The translations under genes were made by a program, and so were the position numbers. A stretch of DNA of 64,000 nucleotides, taken from assembly GCA_024516155.1 (NCBI GenBank), contig JAJJXM010000060.1, positions 62,001-126,000 on the forward strand, read 5' to 3'. Source of the stretch: Pyronema omphalodes. Its lineage: Eukaryota; Ascomycota; Pezizomycetes; Pezizales; Pyronemataceae. Below the pieces are notes generated by a model. It did no database searches. It was not told where the DNA came from and was given only the letters and a program-made list of their open reading frames with translations. Positions 20,287-31,197 of this stretch are shown piece by piece; positions within the stretch are counted from its first letter, which is position 1; every line of letters starts with the position of its first letter.

Positions 20287-22099
20287 CTACGCCTTTCTCT
20301 TGACACCCTGGGAGGGCTTTGCAGGTCCGTAAGGGCGAGCGACTTTGTCAACCTTCTCCTCAACAACGGTTCGGACCTCAACTCTTGGTGGCATGTCGAA
20401 TCCGAATGTCTTAGCGACCTTGGTGACGTCAAGAGTGGTGGCGTCGAAGATCTTGGAATCGGGGTGGAGGTTGTACTCTTGAAGGAAGGATCTGTCATCG
20501 TGAGTTAGAATGAGATTCAGATCAAAGATGATATAATAAAGAGGATGCAATGATGCATAATCAGAGGTGGCTTGCGCCATTGGTTTCGATTTCATGAAAC
20601 GCGGGGTCTTAAGCCGCAATCAACAACACGGACCATAGTTTCTCATCATAAAATGCAGTAGTGGGTAATGGATGTTTGTAATGAATGGACTAACCTGAAA
20701 CCATCTTTGGCGGTGCAGTGGAGCTCGTAAACAGTCTTAACAAGCTTCTCAAGCTGCTTCTGGACGTTGATGAGGGCCTTCTTAGGGAAGTCGAACTCTT
20801 CGGTAACAATTCCGGCCTTCTTCAACTCCTCGACGAAAGCAATCTCGCTGGGCTGGACAAAGAGAACAGCGCGGCCCTTGAAGGCTCCACGGCGCTGGAT
20901 AAAATCCTTAATAGTACGAGGAGGGTCGTACTGAATGACCCAGTCGACGGCGGGCATCTCAAGACTCCTGGTAGCCTCATCGGTAATGATGAGAGTTCCC
21001 TCAGTCTCTTTAACGAAGCGTGCAAATGTGGCAGCACGGATCTTGGCGGTCTGACCACCGTGAACCTCAGAAACGGGGGTGTTGAGACGGTTGAGGGCCT
21101 CGGCGTGGTACTGAACGGAAGCTGTGGAGGACATAACGATAATCTTCTTCTGCTGGAATTTCTTAAGGAAAGAGTTGAGGAGAAGGAAACGCTTGTCTGC
21201 GTCGACAATAACGTATCCCTGGGGCTCCTTAGACTCCTCAACGGCACCGGACACCTCAGCGCACTCCTTGAGAGCTGAGGCGCGACAGGCCAGCTGCGCA
21301 ATGCTGTTCAACTCATCCGACTGGGAAGTTCCAAGGACCATAGTCAACCGCTGCTTCTTGGGGAGGCGGGGAAGAATATCTCTGAGCGTCTTCTCCAATC
21401 CAAGTGTAGCGAAAGTACCAGCATCGTAGATACATAGCGCCTTGATGTTTTTGAAGGTGAATCCGATGGTCTCCTTAATGTGGACCAACAACCGGTCAGG
21501 AGTAGCGACAAGCAAGTTAATGCCTCTCTCAAGCTTCTCGGCTTCGGTCGACTTGTTTGCTCCATCAATAATCATTCCACTGCTGTGGGTAGTTCCCTCG
21601 AGGAGCTCAGAGGCAATCTTTGACATCTCAATGGCGGTCTCACGAGAAGGAACAATTACGAGAGCTCCGGTACCGTGGCGAGAGGCGAACTTGTGCTTCT
21701 GGAGGATAGCGACGGCGGGAACGAGGAAAGAAAGCATAGCATCGCGGCCAGAGTCAGAGACAGCAACAACCTAAGATAACATTAGAATTTGACAATTAAG
21801 AGATGAGATGCAATTGAGCTCACATCTTGACCAGTCAACAAGGCAGGAATTGCCTGACGCTGGATAGGCGCGAGAGTAGTAGCATCCTGTTCGTTCAAGG
21901 ATTTCTGGAGAGGTTCTGAAAGGTTCAATTCGGCGAAGGTAGTAGCAACGCTCAAGGCGGCCTTTGTAGCGTCATCTGTAACGATTGTCGTAGGTTTCTC
22001 GACCTTCTTCTGTACAGTTCTGGGTTTTTTCGTTGCAGAGGTTTTGCCGGAATCAATCTTGCGCTTCTTCGATCCTGCGGAGTCTGAAGGTTTCGACAT
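20287..22099 (-). CDS. HAS1/DDX18-family DEAD-box protein with degenerate catalytic motifs (pseudohelicase)
   Basis: Three exons on the minus strand: 22099-21824, 21770-20695 and 20491-20287, giving 518 residues, close to Has1 length. The scaffold follows Has1 throughout: APIQRQAIPALLTGQD, GTGALVIVPSRE, NLLVATPDRLL, GFTFKN, GYVIVDADKRFLLL, VDWVIQYDPP, NVQKQLEKLV, KVAKTFGFDMPPRV. Every catalytic motif is altered. Motif I (AKTGSGKT in Has1) aligns with SDSGRDAM at 97-104, losing the Walker A lysine. Motif II DEAD is YDAG (207-210). SAT is GTS (239-241). Motif V is TDEATRSLEMP. Motif VI HRVGRTARG is reduced to QRRGAFKGR. There are no stops or frameshifts, so the protein appears maintained without ATPase activity. 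Has1 acts in 40S and 60S subunit assembly in the nucleolus; a structural or regulatory role here is inference. Intron 2 carries a snoRNA. Confidence 0.88.
20554..20657 (-). ncRNA. snR18: C/D box snoRNA, U18-like, in intron 2 of the HAS1-like gene
   Basis: It lies inside the 203-nt intron 20492-20694. Box C ATGATGA is at 20649-20643 and box D CTGA at 20564-20561. A short terminal stem pairs TGCAT (20657-20653) with ATGCA (20558-20554). Upstream of a D'-like TTGA is GGTCCGTGTT, complementary to AACACGGACC of 25S/28S rRNA. This is the guide carried by U18, which in yeast directs 2'-O-methylation at A649 (and C650) of 25S rRNA; the nucleotide five bases from TTGA pairs with that A. Box D is 69 nt from the acceptor, as is typical. 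In yeast U18 sits in the EFB1 intron, so the host differs here. Confidence 0.8.
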
Positions 22100-22855
22100 G
22101 TTGGAAAGGTTGGAGGTCGACCGTGGGGAGAAAAGTACGAGAGAGATCAGAAAATTTCACCGACATTTTTGCAGGGATATTAACCCTAACCTAAGTAACG
22201 TGACGGCGCGATGGCCGCCGACGCCGAAGAAGCATGAAGAAGCTAGCATGTTTAGCCGCTCATGGGCATGGAAACGAGCTTATGCACGCGTGAGGGAACT
22301 TTTACGAGACAAAATTGGCGAGGTGGGGGGGGAGGAGGGGTCCTTACGCGTGACGCGTGATGTAATTGAACCGACACGTCAACCTCCATACCACAAACCA
22401 GTATCTCTTGACTCTCACACTATTATCACGGCTATCAAAACCTTCTTTCGCGAGTACTCAGAAGTTTGCAATTTCGCATATAGAGTGAATACGATCCAAA
22501 CCCCAATCCTTTAGCGAGGAAAAAAAAAAGAAAAACCTCCCGAGGTTCAAATACAGAAAATCCCACTCAGATACACAGATACAAGAAAACAACTGCATCC
22601 AACAAGCCCAATCAACTAGTTATCGTAGTTTTTGAAGACCAAAAAAAACAGGAAAGCAAAACACGAAGCAAAACCGCCTTAACCATCCGTCCCTAAAAAC
22701 TAAGAAATTTCACGATAAGAAAAAATGCTGGAAACGAAAAAAAGAAGAAAAGAGAAAGAAAAAAAAAAGAACTAGAATTTGAATACCCAAACAAAGAAAT
22801 AAATAAAAAAAAAACAAAGCAAAATACACGGGTTATTCCTGAAATCAATCACTGA
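22100..22855. other. Spacer between HAS1-like promoter and Barentsz-like 3' end
   Basis: A 756-bp gap between two minus-strand genes. The right half is A-rich 3' flank (22510-22850). A short G run lies at 22325-22340. The + strand frame at 22044-22514 starts antisense to the HAS1-like first exon and is not supported. Confidence 0.6.
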
Positions 22856-25189
22856 TTACTGGTAATATCCAGTTGGTCCCAATGGTTGAGCAGGAGTGTA
22901 GTAGTACATCGTACCACCAACATTCTGTCCTTGTGCATCGGGTACTGGAGTCATTGACATTCCTGGAGTCCCGCCATAGCTGGCCGGTGGGTACTGGTAG
23001 TACGCAGTGTTAGGATCCCATGTTGAGTAGTACACCATTCCGTTGCTCTCCTGTGCAATTGTGGTCGGTCCGGGTGCTGCTGGTGCCGGCTGAGGAACAT
23101 GGTGCGGCTGCATAGGCTGGCCGTAATGGACAGGAGCGCTAGCAGGTACAGGCGAAGGTCCAGGCACATATGGCGGGGGAGGAGCATGGTAGACGGGTTG
23201 CATCTGGGGATGGGCCATGGGGTACTGGGCAGGAGCCGGGTGACCATGAGTGGGCTGGGCATATGGGTTATAGTACTGTTGCTGGGCCATGTAGGGGTTT
23301 GGCTGGAAGGGACGGGCATGGATAGCCTCGGGGATATTGGAAAGAGGGGTTCCAGAGGTCTGGGATGGGTATGATGGGCGACGGCCATGGGTATATCCAT
23401 TGCCCATCGCAGGTGTTCCCACTGGAACTTGCTCAGTGTATACACCGCCGTTGTAGTTACTGGAAAAGTGTCCAACAGCTGGCGAATCAATCTCTGCAAC
23501 GTTGACCTTCTGCTGGGGACGAGGTTGGAACATGGGAATCTTGGGAGTACCACGGCTCTCCCTGTAAGGTACAGGAACAACAGCTGGGGTGTAGGCAGGA
23601 AGAGGCTGTTGAGGAACAGCTCTAGGAGTAGGTACCTGAACGGGCTGTTGGAGCTGTACAGGAGGAGGAGGGGGATGTGTGACCGAAGGGGTGGTGCTGG
23701 GAAGTCTGACTACCGGCTTGTTCGCCTCCTCTTCTCCATTGGAAATAGCCTTGGTTTGTTGCTCCTCTACAAAGACAGGCTGATGAGTTTGCATCGGCTG
23801 GTGCGGAAGCAGCGGCGTTTCATGGCGGTCCTGAGCAATTGAAGACCGCCTTGACATACCGATTGAGGGAGAATAAATAGTTGAACCCCCACCGTAAAAG
23901 CTCCGTCCACCTACATGGTAACCTCCTCGTCCACGAGCTCCAGTTCCTCTAATGTAACCCGATCCTCCTGGTCTCATCGCTCTCGGAATAAAGATGAATG
24001 ACCGTTGGACGTTGGGGTAGATGTAGCGTACTGGAGCATCTGGAAGAGCAATTCGGACGGGTTTATCCCTCCTAAGGGGAGGGCGGTGAAACGGCAAACG
24101 AGTGTAGACTCTGCAAGGAACTTCGCTGAAGGTAATGGGAGCTTTCATTCCCGGCAAGTTTACCTGGATCTGGACAGTTCCGATTTGCAAAGTTCTACCA
24201 AAGGTCCGCGGTTGATCAGGCGCCCTCTGACGTCCAGCTGCAAAGTTATTGTTTGATCCTTGACCCCGTGCTATAAGCGGTTGGTTCTTAGGCAGCGCTG
24301 TAAGTTGTCTATTGGCAGGTACCGGCGAGCTCTGCTCGATCTGTTCATGCATATCGTGGGGCCATTCTGCAGCTAGTTCCGGTGGTGGGGGCTGTTGCTG
24401 GTGCGACTGAAAGTCGTTCCTAAGAGCTTTGTTAGCACCATGAGTTTGTCCGAGCATGAACCCGGTATAGACATACCCAAAGCGTCCTCCTCTGCCTCTG
24501 CCGCCCGGTCCAAACGGTCTAAAACCGTTGCTTCCAGTACCATCCCGGTGATCGTGCATGAAGAACCTTCCACGGTTGGGTACAAAGCTTGGGTCCTCTT
24601 GACGTCGCTTACGATACTCCTCATGCTCCCTCCGCTTCTTGTCTTGCGTTGTTTCTGTCGAGGGTTTCTTTTCCGTAGCCGCCAGCGCCGTCGCCACACC
24701 CACATCAGATCCTTCTCCCCAGCCTCCGTTCCCATCTGACGCTTCTTCCACCTCTGTCCCCTCAAGCTCCACAGCTACAGGAGGCTGTGCTCTAACCTCA
24801 AGATCCACTACTCTGCCGTTCGCTGACGATGCCTTTCGTGTATTGTGAGAGCTTGGAGTGACAGAACCTTCCTTAGCACTGTTACCCGCTGCCTGGCCCT
24901 TCTCCCCATTCTGCGCCTGACCCCGCTCCCCTGCTTCTTTTCGACCTTCCCCATCGGACGCATCCTCATACTCCTCGTCTGTCTCGTCCTCGCTAAAAAC
25001 ATCCTCATCCTCGCTTATCCCAGAGTCATCAGTAAAGGTTTCGTCGCTCACGAGTGACTCATTTTCTTCGTCTTCAAGCTTGTGACCGGCGCGTCGGCGG
25101 GGAAAATGTGAGGCTTTGCGACGAGGAGCTTTAGTGGCCGCAGGCTGAGTCGTAGCGGGGGTGGTGGTTGTTTGGGCGGAGGGTGACAT
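22856..25189 (-). CDS. Barentsz/CASC3 (MLN51)-like exon junction complex protein
   Basis: Minus strand. Best read as two exons, 25189-24477 and 24419-22856, giving 758 residues; reading straight through gives 777. The N-terminus is basic, then strongly acidic (40-85). Residues about 183-238 match the Btz/SELOR domain: basic helix KKRREHEEYRKRRQ, then EDPSFVPNRGRFFMHDHR and a GGRGRGG patch. In the exon junction complex this domain binds eIF4AIII and RNA and helps hold the complex on spliced mRNA. The remaining 500 residues are disordered and rich in P, Q, Y and G, typical of the family in fungi. The intron 24420-24476 has GTATGT, GCTAAC and CTTAG and is a multiple of three, so retention would insert 19 residues at the end of the domain. 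The family call rests mainly on the Btz block. Confidence 0.8.
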   Translation of the reverse strand: MSPSAQTTTTPATTQPAATKAPRRKASHFPRRRAGHKLEDEENESLVSDETFTDDSGISEDEDVFSEDETDEEYEDASDGEGRKEAGERGQAQNGEKGQAAGNSAKEGSVTPSSHNTRKASSANGRVVDLEVRAQPPVAVELEGTEVEEASDGNGGWGEGSDVGVATALAATEKKPSTETTQDKKRREHEEYRKRRQEDPSFVPNRGRFFMHDHRDGTGSNGFRPFGPGGRGRGGRFGYVYTGFMLGQTHGANKALRNDFQSHQQQPPPPELAAEWPHDMHEQIEQSSPVPANRQLTALPKNQPLIARGQGSNNNFAAGRQRAPDQPRTFGRTLQIGTVQIQVNLPGMKAPITFSEVPCRVYTRLPFHRPPLRRDKPVRIALPDAPVRYIYPNVQRSFIFIPRAMRPGGSGYIRGTGARGRGGYHVGGRSFYGGGSTIYSPSIGMSRRSSIAQDRHETPLLPHQPMQTHQPVFVEEQQTKAISNGEEEANKPVVRLPSTTPSVTHPPPPPVQLQQPVQVPTPRAVPQQPLPAYTPAVVPVPYRESRGTPKIPMFQPRPQQKVNVAEIDSPAVGHFSSNYNGGVYTEQVPVGTPAMGNGYTHGRRPSYPSQTSGTPLSNIPEAIHARPFQPNPYMAQQQYYNPYAQPTHGHPAPAQYPMAHPQMQPVYHAPPPPYVPGPSPVPASAPVHYGQPMQPHHVPQPAPAAPGPTTIAQESNGMVYYSTWDPNTAYYQYPPASYGGTPGMSMTPVPDAQGQNVGGTMYYYTPAQPLGPTGYYQ

Positions 25190-27208
25190 GATGAAACTGT
25201 AATTGATAGGTTCGAGAGCGTCGATCGGCCGGAAGAGACTTTCGGAAGAGGAAGTAGAGCGAATATTACGATAAGGCTGGCTGATTCTGAGGAATGAGGG
25301 TAGCGTGACCGATGGAGCTGTGTCGCAACTATTCTCACAGAATGCAGAAAAACAAAAGATACAGTGTTCTTTAAATGCTATGTATCAAAAACAAATAATA
25401 AAGAAATGAATCAGTTACTTTTGGTTTGCTATGCCAAAAGTTGATGGATGGGGGGCAAGGCGGTGATTGGTTTATCTGGCTTCAGCGGCAAATCGATGAT
25501 CCTGAAGATGTGAGAATAATTATCCGTATCGTCTATCGTAGGCCTTCGAACAAAGAGAAAATCGTCAAGTCGTGGGCAGAATTGGGGAAGCAGCGATGGT
25601 GGTGGTTGAACAGCGCAGAGGGGGACAGAATGTTGCAACGATGTCCGAGAGATATAGCGAAAGTGGGGCGTTGAGGATTAAGGCAGGTGATTAAGCTCGG
25701 TTGCGGAGGCGACGTTAGCTTCGATGGCGGGTTCGATGAGCGGTCCGCTGTTGATTATGGTCGTGATATCGTAGACGGGTTTCGCGGTGTTGGCGTGTGG
25801 AGGGGAAAGGTGTCGGAGGGTTGTGGTGTTGGGTGTCAAGGGAATGTTGGTGGTCTAACTGGTGCCGTTCGTTAAGTTAGGTTGACCAGTTGGCGGTATG
25901 TACAATTCGTCATCGTCACTGGTGCTACTTTAAGACTTTTCATGGCAGAGCCGCCAACGGCTGTCTGACCCAAACAACAAACACCCCTTGCGTAAAGAGA
26001 ATACAGTCGAGCATTTCCTGTCGATAAAAGTAATTTGGGGGGAACCCCTTGGAGCTGCCCATTGTGTCCACACCGCAATCGGAATAGAAACACCACACAC
26101 ATCACACGAAGTGGGTGGTGGGCATCGATCGAGCTATGTGCAGTGTGTGGGCGCTTTTTGGGGGGAAGGAGTCTGAGCATCGAGCAGTAGTAGCAAGCAG
26201 CAACAGAGCAACAGAGCAACAGAGTAGGAGTCAGAGCAACGAGCAGCAGTGCGGAAGACCGGGCGCAAATGATATCTCTCACCCGGGCACTGGTACACCA
26301 CATGTTGACACTGGACACCCAGTTCCATATGTTGTCCCTCCAGAATTGCACAGCAGAAGACATCCATCGACACTGACACCGCATGATTGCACGGAAGACA
26401 AGAGTCTGTGTGACACGATGAACGGCTGTGCAAGTATATTTGCATTTGTTTCAAAGCATGCAACGTCACTCGCCGAAGGCAAAAAAACGCACAGTGCAGA
26501 GCAGAGCAGAGCAGAGCAATGTGGCTGATAGGCGGGTATCCCCCCTGACATGAGGAATTTGACGTTTGAAGCTTGCTGTCGAGCTTTCTGCAGCGCAGTG
26601 CAGGCATAAATGCGTTGCGTTGTTGTGATGTGGTCGGCTAAGCATGTTTCCAGTAGCTGTTCTGAGCGCACCCAAACCGTTCGCGCAGCAGGTTAAGAGT
26701 CAACATGATGGCGGGGCGGGAGCTGTACTGTATGTATTCACCCGTGAGGGATTGATCGATTGTTGGCCGGATTCTGAAGCTTTTTTTTTGAATTGAGTTA
26801 AAATTGGTGTGCAAAAACTGAGGTTGTACTGATCTGTGGAAGTTCAGAGCTCGTCTGTGATGATTGGTTGTCAACGCGTAACGTGGTATGTATGTTGTAT
26901 CTTTTCTTAGGACCGTGTACTGTGCTGGAGTCTGGGCTGACCTCTTGCTGCAGCCAGTGACAGGCAGAATTACTTGTCGACCGTAGCTTAAAGTGGGTAG
27001 CGCATCAAGAGCGTGAGCAGTGAGCATCGGAATCGCGTCTCCACACCGCGTAAAGGAGCCAAGCCGTGACCTCCGAGCTCATAGCTGCAGCAGCTACAGC
27101 TCCATCAGCCTCATCGCGGCGCCTCAACTTGCAAAGCCCGTACAACCCATACAACCCGTGCAATCCACATCAAATCCCTCTTGAACTTCATCGTGAAGCT
27201 CGGCCACA
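25190..27208. other. Two-kilobase divergent spacer with small CAG-type repeats
   Basis: It separates the Barentsz-like gene (-) from the TMEM234-like gene (+) and should hold both promoters. Simple repeats CAACAGAG (26196-26226) and AGAGC (26495-26518) are present. Frames at 25872-27027 on the minus strand are Cys/Ser-rich and irregular with no recognised domain. No RNA gene was recognised. Confidence 0.55.
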
Positions 27209-27866
27209 ATGTCAAGCCCCGTCATCTCCACCCCGCCAACACCCGAAGATGCACCAGACGCAGCTACCATCCTACGATGGACCCTAGGGTTTCTGATGGT
27301 TTCTGCAGCATGGGGATTCACCAACCCATTCATTCGAAAAGCCACTTTGACATATGTTCCTAGACAACGAGAACCCACTAGGAATCCAGTTAAGAAGTTG
27401 ATGTACACCGCTGGGGATTTATTAAGGCACCCTGGATATTCTATTCCTTTAGTGGTATGCTACCTCTGTTTCTTTTTATTTATTTCTCTAGAAGGGTGGA
27501 GAGGTGGTTCAGAACCAGAGCTCTTTAAGGAGCTCGGGGTACCAGTAGAATTTCCTCAAGTAGCGTGATATTTGATGAATCAAATCTACGAAAGGACATG
27601 TTTTTTTGGTTGGTTGGGGGGGGGGGGGGGTTACTCATCAGTGCTAAAAACCATCACAGATAAATCTCACCGGCAGCGTCTGGTTCTTCCTCCTAATCGG
27701 ACAAGCTGAATTAAGTTTAACGGTTCCGATTGTAAACTCTCTTGCATTCCTCTTCACCGTACTTGGAGACTGGATCGTAGACCGGAAGCCTGTGCCTTGG
27801 GATACGTGGTTTGGTATGGCACTTGTTTGTGGCGGTATTGTGATTTGTGTTCAGAGCAAATCTTGA
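27209..27866 (+). CDS. TMEM234-family small membrane protein
   Basis: Two exons, 27209-27454 and 27660-27866, giving 150 residues, which is normal for the family. The join at PLV/INLTGSVWFF restores the conserved block, followed by AELSLTVPIVNSLAFLFTVLGDW and a C-terminal glycine-rich helix (GMALVCGGIVICVQ). Four membrane helices are likely: about 25-42, 76-95, 100-120 and 130-147. The family is drug/metabolite-transporter-like (EamA half-size) and of unknown biochemical function. The first helix carries LGFLMVSAAWGFTNPFIRK, the family's W-G-x-TNP signature. The 205-nt intron contains a G run just upstream of its branch point. Confidence 0.88.
27617..27630. repeat. Poly(G) run in the TMEM234-like intron
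   Basis: About 14 consecutive G on the sense strand, roughly 30 nt upstream of the acceptor at 27659. Confidence 0.9.
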
Positions 27867-28807
27867 GTTAGGGGTGGGGCCTCTTTTTTGCTTGCCGGAG
27901 GATGGGATGTGTAGCGCAGGGGACGGGGTGTTTGGGAGTGGGGGTGGGGGCGGGGGTGGGAAAGATGGTAAATTCTACGATGATGGAAGGCAGATGGTGT
28001 CGAGGACGCAAGACAAAAGGGCATGAGATATTTTGGAATACTATTTACGATTTTTGTACATACGATCATTATGGAATCGCTGCCCATATCAGTATCTATA
28101 AATTTCCTCTTTGATTTGATCATTTCTTTTGCCGAACCCAGTACTCCCGGAATATGACAATACCAGTCTATACGAAAATATAAAGCAATAAAATTGAACC
28201 ACCCTTCCTCTTATGTAATTACAATCTCAACGTGACGGTCAAAAAATAACCTCTTACTTCATTACATGCTGCCATGTTCGAGTGAGATGGAGCATGATGG
28301 AGCTCTCTTTGAAACCTGCCACGCCGCACGTTTTCTCGGAGTATTGGGAGTATCGGTTGCATCAATGAAAAGCTTCACAACGAGACAAGTTTATCATCAT
28401 GTAATTGATATTGATATTTCATCAAGTCGCTAGTCTGGTATATATATACACAAAGTAAATCATTCGATATCTCCGTATCGGTAGAAAACATGAATATGCT
28501 GCCACAATCGCTAATCTGTCCTCCTTAATCGCATAACCTCTTGCCCGATTGTGGCTTGAATGTATTTAGTAACAGTAAATAATAATAGTGAGTAGAGATG
28601 AAGACATATTTGTAAAAAACATATGGGTATCGCCATTCCCTAAGGCGTAAAACAGTAATAGTAAGCGGCACACATTGCCGAAAAGTAAATAAAACATAGC
28701 ACGTAAATGTAGACAACATCGATTCCGTAGATAAGAATAGCAACAACGCCTAACACCAACAAACCTGGAAATACCTTGTAATTTCGGAGAAATTCATTTA
28801 CCGTTAG
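27867..28807. other. Convergent 3' spacer
   Basis: Lies between the ends of the TMEM234-like gene (+) and the unknown gene (-). Short frames at 27851-28123 and 28525-28746 are unsupported. Nothing else was seen. Confidence 0.6.
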
Positions 28808-31197
28808 TTAAACCTTTCTAATCGGCATAGCATTCCTGGAGTGGGGAAGCTGATGATGGGGTTGGCCTGTGAGAGGTCTCCATTCATAGACGGCGTTTCT
28901 GGAAAAGTCCATGGATACGGTGGTATACCTAGGATTGCGCCGCATAGAGCGCGCCTTGGAGAAAAGCTCGACTTCACATACCTCCTCACATCCTTCCGAG
29001 ATATTTTCAATAAACCGACTGTGTTCAGCGTCGGACAAATTCCTGCCTTCGTTAATACGCCACATACAACCGGTAATTCTTTGGGCCAAGACGTCAACAT
29101 CTGAAACATAAAGATAGTCAGTCCCATTAGCACAAGGAGTGCACAGGGACCATTTGGATGTAACATGGTAACGTTGTGATCCATAATTCTGAACAGGCCA
29201 AGTTGAATATGGCGGAAGATATTTGTTAGCCTGAAGGTAGATCAGGTCGGCAATCTGCCCTGATTCGAACCCAACCGGGCAATGGCAGTAATCCATCATA
29301 TCGATGACTACATGCCGGTATACTGGATGATATGTCGCAACTACTGTGTAGACATTAATATCAGTGGCATCCGCAATTATTGGTCGGCCCAGTCGAGAGA
29401 TAGGAGCTCCGATGCTGTGAACCTGGGGAATTGCAACTGTAAAAATGGCGGCGAATGAAGCTCCACTAGGCTCTGTAATGTAAGCTGGGTTACGGTCGAG
29501 AACCCCAGGGCGTTCCATTTCGATGGGTCTGCTTTGTCTATAATTTGTAAGAATTCGACTTTCATTTCTAGCGTGATCGGAAAGTCTATTGTTGACCCCA
29601 TTCATAAGTTGTTCCTGGTTGTATGGAGCAGATGTATAGCGACGAGAGATATTACTCTCATTACTTTCAGCAACCGATGACTGCTCATATTCAGATGGTG
29701 TAGTAAAATTCCGACGGGCGATAGTCTGCTCATATGAAAAGCGGTTAGTCCGTGAGTGACGGTTACTAGAAATCAAAGCGCTTGATCCTGGGGTAGGTCG
29801 GTTATGCCTGCTCTCCGATAACTCCGGATGGTGTACCTCTTCATATATTGGGCTACTGTTGAACACCCTTCGTCCGTACCTAGCTCGACTGGAAATTGAG
29901 CTATTCCTAGTTAACCTGGCATTCTTCTCAGCCCTCTCCTTAAGGGCCATTTGGTAGAGGTCGTTCTCATACTCCACCTGATCCGTGATTAACATCCTGT
30001 CAAGCAGACACTCGATATCCTCAGGGTCACTGAGTTTGCAGTCATCCTCGCACTCTTGTACGAGGTGAGCATTCTCCTCGAGGCGAGACACTGCAGGAAG
30101 TAGTGAGTTAATCCTAGAATCCAGAGAGTCAAAGTGGAAGAGGTCTAACGCTCGAGCTCCAGTGATATGCGGTTGGCGACGACCGGTTGGTAGGTCAAGG
30201 TCGAAGGCATCCTTGATGTAAGATGACGAAGATGGTATGAAAAGGTTAAGGGCAGGTCGTGTGGGACGTTCTTTGGTCTCTATGTGATCGTAAGTGTCCA
30301 TTACACACTCCGTGAATATTCTTAGCAGGGGTACGTACCTTTGCCTTTCCCTTTAGTATCCTCAACGAGCTTATTGGGATCAACAGGAGGAGGCTCGTGC
30401 TCGTGAAGATTGTCAGACGCTGCATATTGTCAAACTTTGTTTCATGTTTCGTGGGTAATTGTGAAAAGAAACATACCTTTGACTGTATCGTCGACGTCGT
30501 TGTTGGTGGGATGATCGTTGGTAGTAGGGACAGTAGGGATAGAAGATTCGTCCTCAGCAGAGGGATTAGGATTGGAAGATTCGTTCTCGGTAGAGAGTTC
30601 TTGAGTATTCTTTCGACTATGATGTCGAGAGAAGTCACTTCCCGAAGAAACGCTTTCCGTGAGCTCAGGATGAGTTGATACGTGTGAGAGATCGAAGATG
30701 TGGTTGCTGGGAGCGTTGGCTTTGATCCGTTTAAAAACTTTATCCGCAAGCCCCCTGGAAACCCTATGACCATTAAGGTTTTCCAGATCCAGCTCGTCTA
30801 GATCGTCCCGCTCGTGCCTAATCGTAGCTGCAAAAGGGCCTGGACCTGGCGGCACATCAGGATACCCTGATAACGCTAATGTATCCGGCTCGTGCCGACC
30901 CGTCCCTGGTGGTGCGTCATCTGGTAATCCGGAGGCCTTATCGATAACGTCATTGGAACCTAAAGGAATGGTAGATAGGGGATGGCGTGATATTGAAGGG
31001 CTAGACTGGGAAGTCGGCGTAGGTAGAGTACTGTTGCTGTTAGTACTCCAGCCAGGAGATGTAGGATTTGAGTCGCTTGGAGAAGCCATAATAGCTTCAC
31101 CTGAAGAATTGATGGTGTTTAGGTTCAGGACGAGCCGAAGCTGTCTATATGAACAAACGGGGTAGTCCTCCACTTCCATCGTTTTCAACGGCATCAA
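28808..31197 (-). CDS. Hypothetical protein, three exons, no recognised domain
   Basis: Minus-strand exons 31197-30477, 30419-30339 and 30279-28808 give 757 residues from the first Met at 31197, or 721 from the Met at 31089, which opens the sequence MASPSDSNP and may be the true start. Both introns have GTATGT or GTACGT donors; intron 2 has branch point GCTAAG and is 59 nt. The N-terminal half is disordered, rich in S, P, D and N, with KGKGK at the exon 2/3 join. The C-terminal about 200 residues look folded, with conserved-looking W, Y and C positions (YCHCPVGFESGQIADLIYL, WSLCTPCANGTDYLYVSDVDVL). No domain was recognised and no function is proposed. It may be lineage-restricted. Confidence 0.72.

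Noticed and set aside
22044..22514. 156-codon + strand frame
   Set aside because: Begins antisense to the first HAS1-like exon and runs through its promoter; composition is irregular and no domain is seen.
30246..30301. ATG at 30301 as the start of the unknown minus-strand gene
   Set aside because: The GTACGT donor, GCTAAG branch point and ATAG acceptor join two upstream exons in phase, so that ATG lies inside intron 2.
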